The translations under genes and the position numbers were made by a program. From assembly GCA_937916085.1 (NCBI GenBank), contig CALGGO010000004.1, forward strand, positions 62,001-126,000: a stretch of 64,000 bases of DNA, written 5' to 3'. The notes under the pieces were generated by a model that saw only the letters and a program-made list of their open reading frames with translations, was not told where the DNA came from and made no database searches. Positions within the stretch are counted from its first letter, which is position 1, and each line of letters opens with the position of its first letter. Origin of the DNA: an uncultured Prevotellaceae bacterium. Lineage in GTDB: Bacteria > Bacteroidota > Bacteroidia > Bacteroidales > Muribaculaceae. Positions 43,097-51,914 of this stretch are shown piece after piece.

Positions 43097-43456
43097 ATGA
43101 CAGAAACATCTGAATTAATAGAACGCATCATCGAGGGAATACAAGAAAAGAAAGGCCGCGACATCACACACATCGACCTCACCAAGCTTGAGTGGGCCAC
43201 TGCCACAGCTTTTGTCATAGCGACAGGCAACACCAAGATACAGGTAGAGGCCATTGCCGACAGCGTGAGGGAATATGTGCAGGAAAAAACCGGTCAAAAA
43301 CCTTATAATTACGACGGTTATCAAAACTCGCAATGGATAGTAATTGACTATGGCACGGTTTTTGCTCATATCTTCCTTCCCGAGGAGCGTCAGCGTTACA
43401 ACCTCGAGCAGCTTTGGGCCGATGCCGACCTAAGGCAAATTCCTAATCTAGATTAA
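43097..43456 (+). CDS. rsfS: Ribosome silencing factor RsfS
   Basis: The 119-residue protein matches RsfS/Iojap: IIEGIQEKKGRDITHIDLTKL, ATAFVIATGNTKIQVEAIADSV, then QNSQWIVIDYGTVFAHIFLPEERQRYNLEQLW. It binds ribosomal protein uL14 and blocks subunit joining when nutrients are low. It precedes ftsH by about 106 bases of repeat-containing DNA, the usual Bacteroidales order. Confidence 0.95.
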   Translation: MTETSELIERIIEGIQEKKGRDITHIDLTKLEWATATAFVIATGNTKIQVEAIADSVREYVQEKTGQKPYNYDGYQNSQWIVIDYGTVFAHIFLPEERQRYNLEQLWADADLRQIPNLD

Positions 43457-43562
43457 TTTTTCACCTTTGAAGGTTAGATTGCTTCGCGCAGGTTAGAGGT
43501 TTGAGGAATCCCCGATCTTCGAGAAACGAATAACGATAAACGATAAACGATTTTCACAATAA
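43457..43562. repeat. Short-word spacer between rsfS and ftsH
   Basis: One copy of the GCTTCGCGCA + GGTTAGAGGTTTGAGG word (about 43480-43505) is followed by CGATCTTCGAGAAACGA and three CGATAAACGA-type words. The spacer words match those after buk and after the second MFS gene. Confidence 0.65.
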
Positions 43563-45614
43563 ATGGCTAACAATATTTTTGGCAACAATAGCGGTTCGGG
43601 CAGCAACTCGTCGCAAAACAAAAAAGGCGGTTTCAACATAATGTGGCTTTATGTCATCATTATCGCCATTCTCTTGGGAGTATATTATTTTAACGACTAC
43701 TCTCCCAGCCGAACAATCAACTGGACGCAGTTTCAAGAGATTGCTGAGAAAGGACAAGTCGATAGTGTCTTAATCTATAACAATAAAGACGAGGCGCGAG
43801 CTTTTGTCAGCGACTCCGTAGCCCGGAGTTTTGGCATTCAGCTCGACTCTAAATCGATGGAGAAGTCAAAACCTTTCCTGGCATTTAAAATTCCAAGCAC
43901 CGACCAGTTTGAGACTTACATCACAAAACTCAAGGAAAGCAACAAGTTTGACGGCACATGCAAATATGAGACTGCCAACGACTATTCCTACTGGATTTGG
44001 GGATTTGGACCTATATTGCTACTTATCGTTTTCTGGGTTTACATGTCACGACGCATGACGGGAGGTGCCGGAGGGGGCATCTTCAGCGTGGGCAAGTCTA
44101 AAGCGAAGCTTTTTGACAAGAACACCCAGTCGCGGGTCACCTTTAAAGATGTGGCTGGACTTGCCGAGGCGAAGACTGAGGTTGCCGAGATAGTGGATTT
44201 TCTCAAGAACCCGAAACGATATACCAACCTCGGCGGAAAGATTCCGAAGGGGGCTCTGCTCGTTGGTCCTCCGGGAACCGGCAAAACGCTGCTTGCCAAA
44301 GCGGTGGCGGGAGAGGCCGACGTGCCGTTCTTCTCGCTCTCGGGCAGCGACTTCGTCGAGATGTTTGTGGGCGTGGGAGCTTCGCGTGTGCGCGACCTCT
44401 TCAAGCAGGCCAAGGACAAGGCGCCGTGCATCGTCTTTATCGACGAGATCGACGCCGTGGGGCGGGCGCGTGGCAACAACCCCAAGATGGGCAGCAACGA
44501 CGAGCGCGAAAGCACCCTCAACCAGCTGCTCACCGAGATGGACGGCTTTGGCACCAACAGTGGCATCATCATCCTTGCCGCCACTAACCGTGTGGATATG
44601 CTCGACAAGGCGTTGCTGCGTGCCGGGCGTTTCGACAGGCAAATCTATGTCGATCTGCCCGAGCTTAACGACCGCAAGGAGATTTTCCAGGTGCACCTGC
44701 GGGGCGTGAAAACCGACGGCAGCGTGGATCTCAACTTGCTGGCACGGCAGACGCCGGGCTTCTCGGGTGCCGACATCGCCAACGTGTGCAACGAGGCGGC
44801 ACTCATCGCCGCCCGCAACAACAAGGTGGCGGTGCAGCGGCAGGACTTCAACAATGCCATCGACCGCATCATCGGAGGCCTTGAGAAGGCGTCGAAGGTG
44901 ATGACCGACGAGGAACGCCGCTCTATCGCCGTGCATGAGGCGGGGCACGCAACAGTGAGCTGGCAACTGCAATATGGCGACCCTCTCATCAAAGTCACAA
45001 TCGTGCCGCGAGGCAAAGCGCTGGGCGCTGCATGGTATATGCCCGAGGAGCGGCAGATCACTCCCCGCCAGGCTCTGCTCGACAAGATATGCTCTCTCAT
45101 GGCGGGCCGCGTAGCCGAGGACATGTTCTTGGGAGTCATCGACACCGGAGCTCTCAACGACCTGGAGCGTGCCACAAAGATTGCCACTGCGATGGTCACC
45201 TTCTATGGCATGGGCGAGACCATGCCCAATGTGTCTTACTACGACAGCACCGAGAACTACGGCTTCTCTAAACCCTACAGCGAAGAGCGAGCTCAGGCTA
45301 TTGACAAAGAGGTTCAAACGATTATCAACAAGGAATATGAGCGAGCGCGCGAGCTGCTGAGCAAGTACAGCGAGGGACATCACGAACTCGCCAACCTGCT
45401 CCTCGAGCGAGAAGTCATCTACACCGAGGACGTGGAGCGCATCTTCGGCAAGCGCAAATGGACTTCACGCAACGACATCCTCGAGGAGCAGAACAACAAG
45501 ACCAACACTAGCGACAATACCAGTGTCGCCTTACCAAGCGGAGAACAAGAAGATGTCTCTCCTGAACACAACGAGGAGACGCCACCGGCTTTCAATCCTG
45601 AAGAATCTCAATAG
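43563..45614 (+). CDS. ftsH: ATP-dependent zinc metalloprotease FtsH
   Basis: The 683-residue protein has two N-terminal membrane segments (near 20-40 and 140-160) around a periplasmic domain. An AAA+ domain follows, with LLVGPPGTGKTLLAKAVAG near residue 235, the Walker B region CIVFIDEIDAVG, the second region of homology (ATNRVDMLDKALLRAGRFDRQ) and the zinc protease motif VHEAGHATV near 458. It degrades membrane and short-lived proteins at the inner membrane. The tail after residue 640 is polar and disordered. The usual next gene in Bacteroidales, cdsA, is not here. Confidence 0.97.
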   Translation: MANNIFGNNSGSGSNSSQNKKGGFNIMWLYVIIIAILLGVYYFNDYSPSRTINWTQFQEIAEKGQVDSVLIYNNKDEARAFVSDSVARSFGIQLDSKSMEKSKPFLAFKIPSTDQFETYITKLKESNKFDGTCKYETANDYSYWIWGFGPILLLIVFWVYMSRRMTGGAGGGIFSVGKSKAKLFDKNTQSRVTFKDVAGLAEAKTEVAEIVDFLKNPKRYTNLGGKIPKGALLVGPPGTGKTLLAKAVAGEADVPFFSLSGSDFVEMFVGVGASRVRDLFKQAKDKAPCIVFIDEIDAVGRARGNNPKMGSNDERESTLNQLLTEMDGFGTNSGIIILAATNRVDMLDKALLRAGRFDRQIYVDLPELNDRKEIFQVHLRGVKTDGSVDLNLLARQTPGFSGADIANVCNEAALIAARNNKVAVQRQDFNNAIDRIIGGLEKASKVMTDEERRSIAVHEAGHATVSWQLQYGDPLIKVTIVPRGKALGAAWYMPEERQITPRQALLDKICSLMAGRVAEDMFLGVIDTGALNDLERATKIATAMVTFYGMGETMPNVSYYDSTENYGFSKPYSEERAQAIDKEVQTIINKEYERARELLSKYSEGHHELANLLLEREVIYTEDVERIFGKRKWTSRNDILEEQNNKTNTSDNTSVALPSGEQEDVSPEHNEETPPAFNPEESQ

Positions 45615-45715
45615 CAAGTAATAAAGAGACAAAAAGAAGACTAAGGACAAGAGGGGTAAGTAATTTTCATGCAAACCATTACATATCCTTCTTGTCTTTT
45701 GCCTTCTCTCATCAT

Positions 45716-45746
45716 TTTGCCATTTCAAAAATTCTTCATAACTTTG
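45716..45746 (+). promoter_or_regulatory. Promoter of the 3D-domain protein gene
   Basis: TTTG at 45716-45719 and TAACTTTG at 45739-45746 are 19 bases apart, leaving about 75 bases of leader before the ATG at 45827. Confidence 0.65.
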
Positions 45747-45826
45747 CAACGCTTTTCGAGCGATACAAAGCAGCTTAAATTTAAGACGCCAGCCGGGAAG
45801 CACATTTATTAACCAAAACATATTTT

Positions 45827-46210
45827 ATGCGTAAAGCTTTATTTTTATTAGCGTTGTTAATCTGTTCAATCAATGCAAGTGCTCAAGTGACTGTGACAGC
45901 CACAAAGTATCACCCTGGCATGGGAGGCGCAGGTTGGGTAACCGCCAGCGGTTCGAGAATCGACAACAACAAGCTAAGGAACTATGAGATTAAATGGGTG
46001 GCCCTCTCTCACGACCTCTTCAAGAAACTCGGAGTGAAGATGGGCGACGAAGTAATCATTGAGTGCTCCAACGAGAAGCTCAACGGCGTTTGGGTAGTGA
46101 AAGACAAAATGGCTCCACGCCTGAGGAACCACATCGACATTCTGCTGCCACGAGGCGACAACATGAACTTCCACGCACCTATCAAGGCACAAATCCGCAA
46201 GAAGTCATAG
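45827..46210 (+). CDS. Secreted double-psi beta-barrel (3D/RlpA-like) protein
   Basis: The 127-residue protein has a signal peptide (RKALFLLALLICSINASA) and a single small domain with VTVTATKYHPGMGGAGWVTASG, IKWVALSHDLFKKLGVKMGD and VWVVKDKMAPRLRNHIDILL. That order, T-A-x-Y...S-G...A-L-S...G-D...V-x-D-x-M, resembles 3D and RlpA-like double-psi barrels, many of which act on or bind peptidoglycan. The three catalytic Asp residues are only partly present. I infer an exported cell-wall-associated protein; activity is not certain. Confidence 0.68.
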   Translation: MRKALFLLALLICSINASAQVTVTATKYHPGMGGAGWVTASGSRIDNNKLRNYEIKWVALSHDLFKKLGVKMGDEVIIECSNEKLNGVWVVKDKMAPRLRNHIDILLPRGDNMNFHAPIKAQIRKKS

Positions 46211-46235
46211 CTCTCTCTCACACACTAACTAAAAG

Positions 46236-46270
46236 AAGCCGCATTCCTGTCAAGGGATGCGGCCTCTTTC
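46236..46270 (+). terminator. Terminator after the 3D-domain protein gene
   Basis: GCCGCATTCC and GGGATGCGGC form a 10-base stem (one G-U) with a TGTCAA loop, followed by CTCTTTC. It lies 26 bases after the stop codon. Confidence 0.72.
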
Positions 46271-46419
46271 GTTTATAGTTTAATGCGCTTTGCGCAGATT
46301 ATTGTTTAGCTAACGAGCGAACGGGCTGACGAGCTGACAAGACAAGTATTGTGCTGCGACAACTACCATTGCCTTGTTTGCTTGTTACTTGTCAGCTTGT
46401 TAGCTCTATTATGCATTAT
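46271..46419. repeat. Inverted AGCTAAC/GTTAGCT words after pepD
   Basis: One GCGCTTTGCGCAG word is followed by a left arm, AGCTAACGAGCG...GAGCTGACAAGACAAG (46307-46346). The right arm is CTTGTTTGCTTGTTACTTGTC then AGCTTGTTAGCT (46373-46405). The ends AGCTAAC and GTTAGCT are complementary, giving another long imperfect hairpin next to a minus-strand stop codon. Confidence 0.7.
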
Positions 46420-47898
46420 TTATTTGCTTTCCTCGGCGAGTGCCTTGAGTATGGTCTGGACTTGCTTCCATGCCTTATCCACAGCGGGGATGTGGCAGCG
46501 CTCGGCAGGCGAATGCACATCGCGCAGCGTGGGACCGAAAGAGATCATCTCCATGTCGGGGCGCGCCTTGAGGAACAGACCGCACTCGAGACCGGCGTGA
46601 ATGGCTCTTACCTCGGGCTTGATGCCAAAGAGCTTCTCCCATTGCTCCTGCGCCACAGTGAGGAGGTGACTGTCAGCGATAGGCTCCCATCCCTGGTAAC
46701 CTCCCTCGCTGATCACCTCGTTGGCACCAGCCAGACGGAAGATAGTCTCGCACTTGTGGGTGAGGTCATACTTGCCGCTCTCTAGCGACGAGCGGTGGAA
46801 CATCTCGATGACAATCTGGTTGCCCTCACGCATCTTCACGCTGGCGAGGTTGGTAGAGGTCTCAACGAGTCCCGGAATCTCCATGCTCATGGCGGCGATG
46901 CCGTGAGGAGCGGCATAAACGGCATCAACAACTCGGCGCGCGGTATCGGTGTCGATAATGGTCTCGGGCACGTCGATGCTCCGGCAAGCGATCTCCATCT
47001 TGGGCTCGGTGCGCTTGTACTCGTTCTTCACATCAGCAATGAAAGTGTTGAGGACAACGCTAAGCTTCTCCTTGTCCTCGGGCTTGATGCCCACAACAAC
47101 GGTTGCGGCATGGGCGATGGCATTGTGCAGGTTGCCAGCGTCGATGCTTGCCAGCACATAGTCCATCTCGGCACCAATGTTCCACAGCAGGCGGCTGCTG
47201 AGCTTGGTGGTGGTGGCATAGCCCAGGTGGATATCGGCACCACTGTGACCGCCGTGGAAGTGCTCAAACTTGATCTCTAAGTAGATGCGATCCTTAGGAG
47301 CTGCCTCGGGCTTGTAGTTGAACTTGAAGATGCTCACCAAACCTCCGGCACAGCCCATTGTGATCACGCCATCTTCCTCCTCGTCGAGGTTGAGAAGATA
47401 GTCGCCCACAAGCATGTCGGCCTCAATATTGCTTGCACCAGTGAGTCCCGTTTCCTCGTCAACAGTAGCAAGTGCCTCGAGAGGGCCACACTGCAGCGAT
47501 GGCTCAATCATTGCAGCAAGTGCGATGGCGAGACCCATGCCGTCGTCGGCGCCAAGAGTGGTGTTGTTGGCGCGCACCCATTCGCCGTCAATGATGGTCT
47601 CGATGGGGTCGGTGTCGAAGTTGTGGGTAGAACCGGGGCCTTTCTCGGCTACCATGTCCATGTGACCCTGCAGCACGATGCCCTTGCAGTTCTCGTAGCC
47701 TGGGGCTGCTGGCCTGAAGATTGCCACGTTACCAGTCTTGTCAATCTTGTATTCCAGATTGTGCTTCTTGGCGAAGTCCACGAGCCATGCGCGGATTTTG
47801 TCTAACTTGCCTTCTTCGTTGCCCGATGGACGGGGTACCTTGGTGATCTCGTCAAAGATGGACCACACTGCCTGCGGATTCAAATCTTTAATAGTCAT
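46420..47898 (-). CDS. pepD: Aminoacyl-histidine dipeptidase (peptidase D)
   Basis: The 492-residue protein is a M20C metallopeptidase: IFDEITKVPRPSGNEEGKLDKIR start, GIVLQGHMDMVAEKG (first zinc ligand and catalytic Asp), NTTLGADDGMGLAIALA, and LATVDEETGLTGASNI (catalytic Glu pair). LNLDEEEDGVITMGCAGG and FHGGHSGADIHLG follow. It splits Xaa-His and other dipeptides in the cytoplasm. Length is typical. It stands alone with a repeat hairpin downstream. Confidence 0.94.
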   Translation of the reverse strand: MTIKDLNPQAVWSIFDEITKVPRPSGNEEGKLDKIRAWLVDFAKKHNLEYKIDKTGNVAIFRPAAPGYENCKGIVLQGHMDMVAEKGPGSTHNFDTDPIETIIDGEWVRANNTTLGADDGMGLAIALAAMIEPSLQCGPLEALATVDEETGLTGASNIEADMLVGDYLLNLDEEEDGVITMGCAGGLVSIFKFNYKPEAAPKDRIYLEIKFEHFHGGHSGADIHLGYATTTKLSSRLLWNIGAEMDYVLASIDAGNLHNAIAHAATVVVGIKPEDKEKLSVVLNTFIADVKNEYKRTEPKMEIACRSIDVPETIIDTDTARRVVDAVYAAPHGIAAMSMEIPGLVETSTNLASVKMREGNQIVIEMFHRSSLESGKYDLTHKCETIFRLAGANEVISEGGYQGWEPIADSHLLTVAQEQWEKLFGIKPEVRAIHAGLECGLFLKARPDMEMISFGPTLRDVHSPAERCHIPAVDKAWKQVQTILKALAEESK

Positions 47899-48029
47899 AG
47901 TAAGTTAATTTATTAATAAAAATTATTAGATAAAATAGTTGTTCCAAAATAATTGTTAAATCGGCCATTTTGCCACCGCTAAATTACAATTTTTTTTTAA
48001 ATAATCAACAATTTATCAGAAACCTTTTT

Positions 48030-48037
48030 TAAATTTG
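48030..48037 (+). promoter_or_regulatory. -7 box for the 56-residue membrane protein gene
   Basis: TAAATTTG lies 23 bases before the ATG at 48061 and fits TAnnTTTG; no clear -33 TTG accompanies it. Confidence 0.5.
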
Positions 48038-48060
48038 CACGCATTTTTGAATTATAACGC

Positions 48061-48231
48061 ATGAAGATACTCATTTTAACTCTTATATTGCTGTTTTTGG
48101 CGATTGCCTTGCTAGGTGTTAAGGTTTTCTTCGTAAAAGGAGGACGATTTCCCAACACTCACATCCACAACAACCCCGAGATGAGAAAACGAGGCATCAG
48201 CTGCGCCCGCGACGATGAGTTCTTCAACTGA
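48061..48231 (+). CDS. Small membrane protein of 56 residues
   Basis: The frame reads KILILTLILLFLAIALLGVK after the start Met, then VFFVKGGRFPNTHIHNNPEM and RKRGISCARDDEFFN before TGA at 48229-48231. It has one N-terminal membrane helix and a polar tail with a conserved-looking FFVKGGRFPNTHI segment and a single Cys. Small proteins with this layout recur in Bacteroidales, in my recollection, without a known role. It has its own -7 box and lies 47 bases before the OmpH-like lipoprotein gene, so they are probably cotranscribed. Confidence 0.72.
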   Translation: MKILILTLILLFLAIALLGVKVFFVKGGRFPNTHIHNNPEMRKRGISCARDDEFFN

Positions 48232-48278
48232 TATTTTTCAACACTTCGACAATAACTACAAAAACATTAATAAAAGAA

Positions 48279-48893
48279 ATGAACAACTTGAGAAATTTAT
48301 TCAAACTGATGATTGTCGTTATGGCATTAATCATCACTATGGGAGCTTGCAACAGTAAAAACCAACAGGGCAGTGACGCCAAGAAAGAGGCGCAAAAGAA
48401 AGCACAACCTCTCGACCCTGACGGAAAAATTATTATCAGATACATCGACGAGGACTCTGTAATCAAGAACTATAACCTCGCCAAGGACTTCCAGGAGATG
48501 GCTACCAGGCTCGAGAACGAGTACGACCAAGCTGGACGACGATTAAGCGACCAGATCACCAACTTCGAAAACACCATGAAGCAGAAGTATCAGAACAACC
48601 AATATAACGAGACTTCTTACAATGCCGACATGCAGAAATTGCAGCAGTTGCAGCAAAATGCACAAAACGAGCTTGCCAAGTTGCAGGAGAGCAGCGCCAA
48701 CCAAATGGAGCAGAGCCAAAAGCAGCTCAATGACTCTATCGACAACTTCCTGAAAGAATATGCTGTAAAGAACCACTATGACGTGATCCTGAAAAAAGGT
48801 GCCGGCTTCTATATGAACCCTAACCTCGACATCACCAACGAAATTGTAGAACAGCTCAACAAGCGCTACACTAAGGTTGCACCCAAGAAATAA
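48279..48893 (+). CDS. OmpH/Skp-like lipoprotein
   Basis: The 204-residue protein has a lipoprotein signal ending ITMGACNSK (Cys near residue 24). The body is an OmpH/Skp domain: IIIRYIDEDSVIKNYNLAKDFQ, a long Gln/Asn-rich coiled coil with LQQLQQNAQNELAKLQ, and a C-terminal strand with YDVILKKGAGFYMNPNLDIT. Skp is normally soluble and periplasmic, holding unfolded outer-membrane proteins; this one appears lipid-anchored. A strong terminator follows. Confidence 0.82.
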   Translation: MNNLRNLFKLMIVVMALIITMGACNSKNQQGSDAKKEAQKKAQPLDPDGKIIIRYIDEDSVIKNYNLAKDFQEMATRLENEYDQAGRRLSDQITNFENTMKQKYQNNQYNETSYNADMQKLQQLQQNAQNELAKLQESSANQMEQSQKQLNDSIDNFLKEYAVKNHYDVILKKGAGFYMNPNLDITNEIVEQLNKRYTKVAPKK

Positions 48894-48917
48894 TATTCAC
48901 ACTAATAGTCAAACAAT

Positions 48918-48952
48918 CACCACTGCCCCACCACGGCGGTGGTGTTTTTTTT
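48918..48952 (+). terminator. Terminator after the OmpH-like gene
   Basis: CACCACTGCC and GGCGGTGGTG pair (one G-U) around a CCACCAC loop and are followed by eight T. The T-run also supplies the -33 region of the hflX promoter. Confidence 0.85.
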
Positions 48953-48981
48953 GATTTTTACCCACATTATTATTAACTTTG
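48950..48981 (+). promoter_or_regulatory. Promoter of hflX
   Basis: TTTG at 48950-48953 and TAACTTTG at 48974-48981 are 20 bases apart and lie 27 bases before the ATG at 49009. Confidence 0.68.
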
Positions 48982-49008
48982 CACTCGCAACCACATTATA
49001 TAAATTAT

Positions 49009-50247
49009 ATGGGACTACTTGACGACCAGAAACGACATAGCGTGAGCACTGTGGAAGAAGAGCGCGCGGTGCTAGTGGGACTTATCACGCCACAGCAAAA
49101 TGAGGCGAAGTCCAAAGAATACCTCGACGAGCTTGACTTCCTCGCCGAGACCGCTGGAGCCGTGACGATTAAGAAGTTCACGCAGAAGTGCGACGCTCCT
49201 AACCGCACGACCTTCGTGGGAAAAGGTAAACTCGAAGAAATCGCCAGCTACATCGAGAACAACGACATCAACCTTGCCATCTTTGACGACGACCTCAGCC
49301 CCAAGCAAGTTTCAAACATCGAGAAGGAGCTCAAAGTAAAGGTGCTTGACCGCACAAGCCTCATTCTCGACATCTTCGCTAAGCGGGCACAGACCGCCAA
49401 CGCAAAAATGCAGGTGGAGCTGGCGCAATATCAATATCTGCTTCCCCGGCTCACGGGTATGTGGACACACCTCGAGCGTCAACGAGGAGGTATCGGCATG
49501 CGTGGCCCTGGCGAGGAACAGATTGAGACCGACCGCCGCATCGTCAAGCAGAAAATATCACTCCTCAAGCAGAAACTCCAGAACTGGGACAAGCAGAAGA
49601 CCATCCAGCGCAAGAACCGAGGCAAGCTCACCCGCGTGGCGCTTGTGGGATATACCAACGTGGGCAAGTCAACAATAATGAACATGCTCAGCAAGAGCGA
49701 CGTGTTTGCCGAGAACAAGCTATTTGCCACCCTCGACACCACAGTGCGAAAAGTGGTAATCGACAACCTGCCGTTCCTGCTCACCGACACCGTCGGCTTC
49801 ATTCGCAAGCTCCCACACCACCTTGTTGAGTCGTTCAAGACAACCCTTGATGAGGTGCGCGACAGCGACCTGCTGATTCATGTAGTAGATATCTCGCACC
49901 CGCAGTTCGAGGAACAGATCGAAGTAGTGAACCGCACCCTCCAAGACGTGTGCGACGCAGGCGACAAGGAGATGATTATGGTTTTCAATAAAATTGACCA
50001 GTTCTCCTACGTAGAGAAAGACGAAGACGACCTCACCCCGCGCCTACGGGAGAACATCCCCCTCGAGGAACTCCAAGAGACCTGGATGTCGCGCATGGGA
50101 AACAACTGCGTCTTCATCAGCGCCAAGAAGCGCATCAACATCGACGCCCTCAAACAGCTGCTCTACGACAAAGCCAAGCTTATCCACACCCAGCGCTTCC
50201 CCTACAACGACTTCCTGTTCCAGAAATATGACGATTTGGAAGAATAA
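49009..50247 (+). CDS. hflX: GTPase HflX
   Basis: From the ATG at 49009 the product is 412 residues; an earlier TTG at 48979 lies inside the -7 box and is rejected. The N-terminal HflX domain contains TFVGKGKLEEIASYIE and RTSLILDIFAKRAQT, then LPRLTGMWTHLERQRGGIGMRGPGE. The GTPase domain has RVALVGYTNVGKSTIMN (G1), FLLTDTVGFI (G3) and VFNKIDQ (G4). It binds the large ribosomal subunit and splits stalled ribosomes. Confidence 0.96.
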   Translation: MGLLDDQKRHSVSTVEEERAVLVGLITPQQNEAKSKEYLDELDFLAETAGAVTIKKFTQKCDAPNRTTFVGKGKLEEIASYIENNDINLAIFDDDLSPKQVSNIEKELKVKVLDRTSLILDIFAKRAQTANAKMQVELAQYQYLLPRLTGMWTHLERQRGGIGMRGPGEEQIETDRRIVKQKISLLKQKLQNWDKQKTIQRKNRGKLTRVALVGYTNVGKSTIMNMLSKSDVFAENKLFATLDTTVRKVVIDNLPFLLTDTVGFIRKLPHHLVESFKTTLDEVRDSDLLIHVVDISHPQFEEQIEVVNRTLQDVCDAGDKEMIMVFNKIDQFSYVEKDEDDLTPRLRENIPLEELQETWMSRMGNNCVFISAKKRINIDALKQLLYDKAKLIHTQRFPYNDFLFQKYDDLEE

Positions 50248-50313
50248 ATAGTAAGAGTAATTCTAGAAATCATAGATTGTCTAAAAATCTAGATATCTAG
50301 AAAACAAATAACA

Positions 50314-50355
50314 AAATCAAGGAGCCTTGCGTAGCGCAAGGCTCCTTGATTATTT
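50314..50355. terminator. Bidirectional terminator between hflX and the ompA-like gene
   Basis: ATCAAGGAGCCTTGCG (50316-50331) and CGCAAGGCTCCTTGAT (50335-50350) form a perfect 16-base stem with a three-base loop between convergent genes. T-rich text follows on the plus strand. Confidence 0.85.
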
Positions 50356-50369
50356 ATAGTCTCGGAACA

Positions 50370-51599
50370 TTATTTTATCTTGTTCTGGATAGTGCAGATT
50401 GAAACGCGGTTCCACTCGGGCTCGCTGAACATTTCGCTGATGCCGTTGCCCTCATATTGGATGCGGCTGCCCTTAATTTTATACTTGCTGGTGAGCAGGT
50501 CATAAACGGTCTTAGCACGGGCGTTAGCGAGGCGAATGTTAAGGTCTTCAGGTCCGTCCTTCGAGGCATAACCCTTGATGATGCAAGTGGCGTCGGGGTG
50601 GTTCTTCAGGAAGATTGCCACGCGCTCCACGTTAGGCATCTGAGCGGTGCTAACCACGCTCTTGCCAATCTCGAAGTAAACGTTGGTCTCAAGGTTCTCA
50701 ATGCTATTGTCTATAACGTTGGTCTGAGTTACAACCTTTGGCTCGCGCTTGTTGCACTCGTCGAGCTCTTGCTGCAGGCGTGCTGCGCGTGCGCGCTCGG
50801 CATCGGCGTCAGCTCTAGCGCTGCTCAACTGGCTGCGAAGGTCATTAACCTGTGCGTTGATAGCGTCGATGTCGGCCTGGGTGTATTGCATGGGGCACAA
50901 AGTCATGTAGTGAGCTCCATTGTGGTTCTTGAAGTGATAGGTGATGCCAGCCTCAATCTCCACAGCAGCGGTATTGGCGTTAAACACATTGGTCTGCTGA
51001 GTAGCGCCACGACCCATGTACCATACTACGGCAGGCTTGAGCGACAGAGTCCATGCTCTTGCCTCACCAATATTCCAGTTGAGGTTTAAACCAGCCTTGG
51101 TGTACCACGAGTTCTTATCGGCAAAATCTGTCATCTCCTCATCGGGACCAACGATCTCGCCAGTCTTGTAAGCGTGCCACCAACCTGCACCGGCAACAGC
51201 CTCCACGTCGAGAGTGCGGGGCATGCCAGCATAGCCAAGAAGCAGGTTCGACAGGTTCACGGTACCAAAAGCACCAACTAACTGGTGGTCGATAATAGTG
51301 CTGCTATGAGGTCCCCACACCGAGGTGTGCTCACCATATCCCTTAGTCCACGATGAGGTGTTGATTGACCACTCACCCTCTACACCGAGGCCCCAAATAG
51401 GAGTAATCTGCTTGCGCAGCTCAAGACCACCAACGCCACGAGCAGCTTTCCAAAACGAATAGTGCTGGAATGGCGATACTATACCACCTTTCAAAGTAAC
51501 CGAGATGTTGTCAAAAAATTTGCTACCTTCAACGGTAACCTGTGCCGATGCTGCACTCAAGGTCATGGCAGCAACAGCTAATAATAAAAACTTTTTCAT
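50370..51599 (-). CDS. OmpA-family outer-membrane protein
   Basis: The 409-residue protein has a signal peptide (KKFLLLAVAAMTLSAASA), an N-terminal beta-barrel of about 230 residues with alternating aromatic strands, a short coiled coil (DLRSQLSSARADADAERARAA near 260-280) and a C-terminal OmpA domain. The OmpA domain shows VYFEIGKSVVSTAQMPNVERVAIFL and the peptidoglycan-binding part GYASKDGPEDLNIRLANARAKTV. It links the outer membrane to the cell wall. The cell probably makes much of it, since it has its own promoter and a strong terminator. Confidence 0.92.
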   Translation of the reverse strand: MKKFLLLAVAAMTLSAASAQVTVEGSKFFDNISVTLKGGIVSPFQHYSFWKAARGVGGLELRKQITPIWGLGVEGEWSINTSSWTKGYGEHTSVWGPHSSTIIDHQLVGAFGTVNLSNLLLGYAGMPRTLDVEAVAGAGWWHAYKTGEIVGPDEEMTDFADKNSWYTKAGLNLNWNIGEARAWTLSLKPAVVWYMGRGATQQTNVFNANTAAVEIEAGITYHFKNHNGAHYMTLCPMQYTQADIDAINAQVNDLRSQLSSARADADAERARAARLQQELDECNKREPKVVTQTNVIDNSIENLETNVYFEIGKSVVSTAQMPNVERVAIFLKNHPDATCIIKGYASKDGPEDLNIRLANARAKTVYDLLTSKYKIKGSRIQYEGNGISEMFSEPEWNRVSICTIQNKIK

Positions 51600-51657
51600 A
51601 CTACATTAAATTTTAAAACATATACTCTTAATTACATAGTTCTCCCGAAAGAAAGTG

Positions 51658-51665
51658 CAAAAATA
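51658..51665 (-). promoter_or_regulatory. -7 box for the ompA-like gene
   Basis: TATTTTTG on the minus strand lies 58 bases before the ATG; a good -33 TTG is not seen. Confidence 0.5.
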
Positions 51666-51881
51666 GCTATTAATTATCACATAATGAAATTTTTGCCAAC
51701 TTTTTATGCAAAAAATATACTTTTTGCAATACTTTGTAGAGCCTTTTTGTAATAATTTTTGCAACATAAATAGCTGTTATTAAGAGAAGATAAACTATCT
51801 TTTATTATTTTCAAAGATTAAATTAAGTTAATGGATTAAACTTTTTGACACGCAAACACATCTTATGTCAGAAAGTTTTTG

Positions 51882-51889
51882 TAATTTTG
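51882..51889 (+). promoter_or_regulatory. -7 box for rpoD
   Basis: TAATTTTG lies 25 bases before the ATG at 51915 and fits TAnnTTTG; the -33 region has no clear TTG. Confidence 0.55.
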
Positions 51890-51914
51890 CAAGCTTAAAC
51901 TCTACATTTCAGGT

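Larger units (their letters stand above)
51600..51914. other. Divergent promoter region between the ompA-like gene and rpoD
   Basis: This AT-rich spacer holds -7 boxes for both genes (51658-51665 minus, 51882-51889 plus). The 58-base leader of the ompA-like gene and a T-rich core near 51690-51760 show no coding frame or obvious folded RNA. Confidence 0.5.

Noticed and set aside
44046..45383. Long open frame opposite ftsH
   Set aside because: Antisense shadow of a GC-rich coding stretch; FtsH motifs on the plus strand are complete.
48979..49008. TTG start adding ten residues to HflX
   Set aside because: The codon lies inside the -7 box and the added residues are not part of the family.
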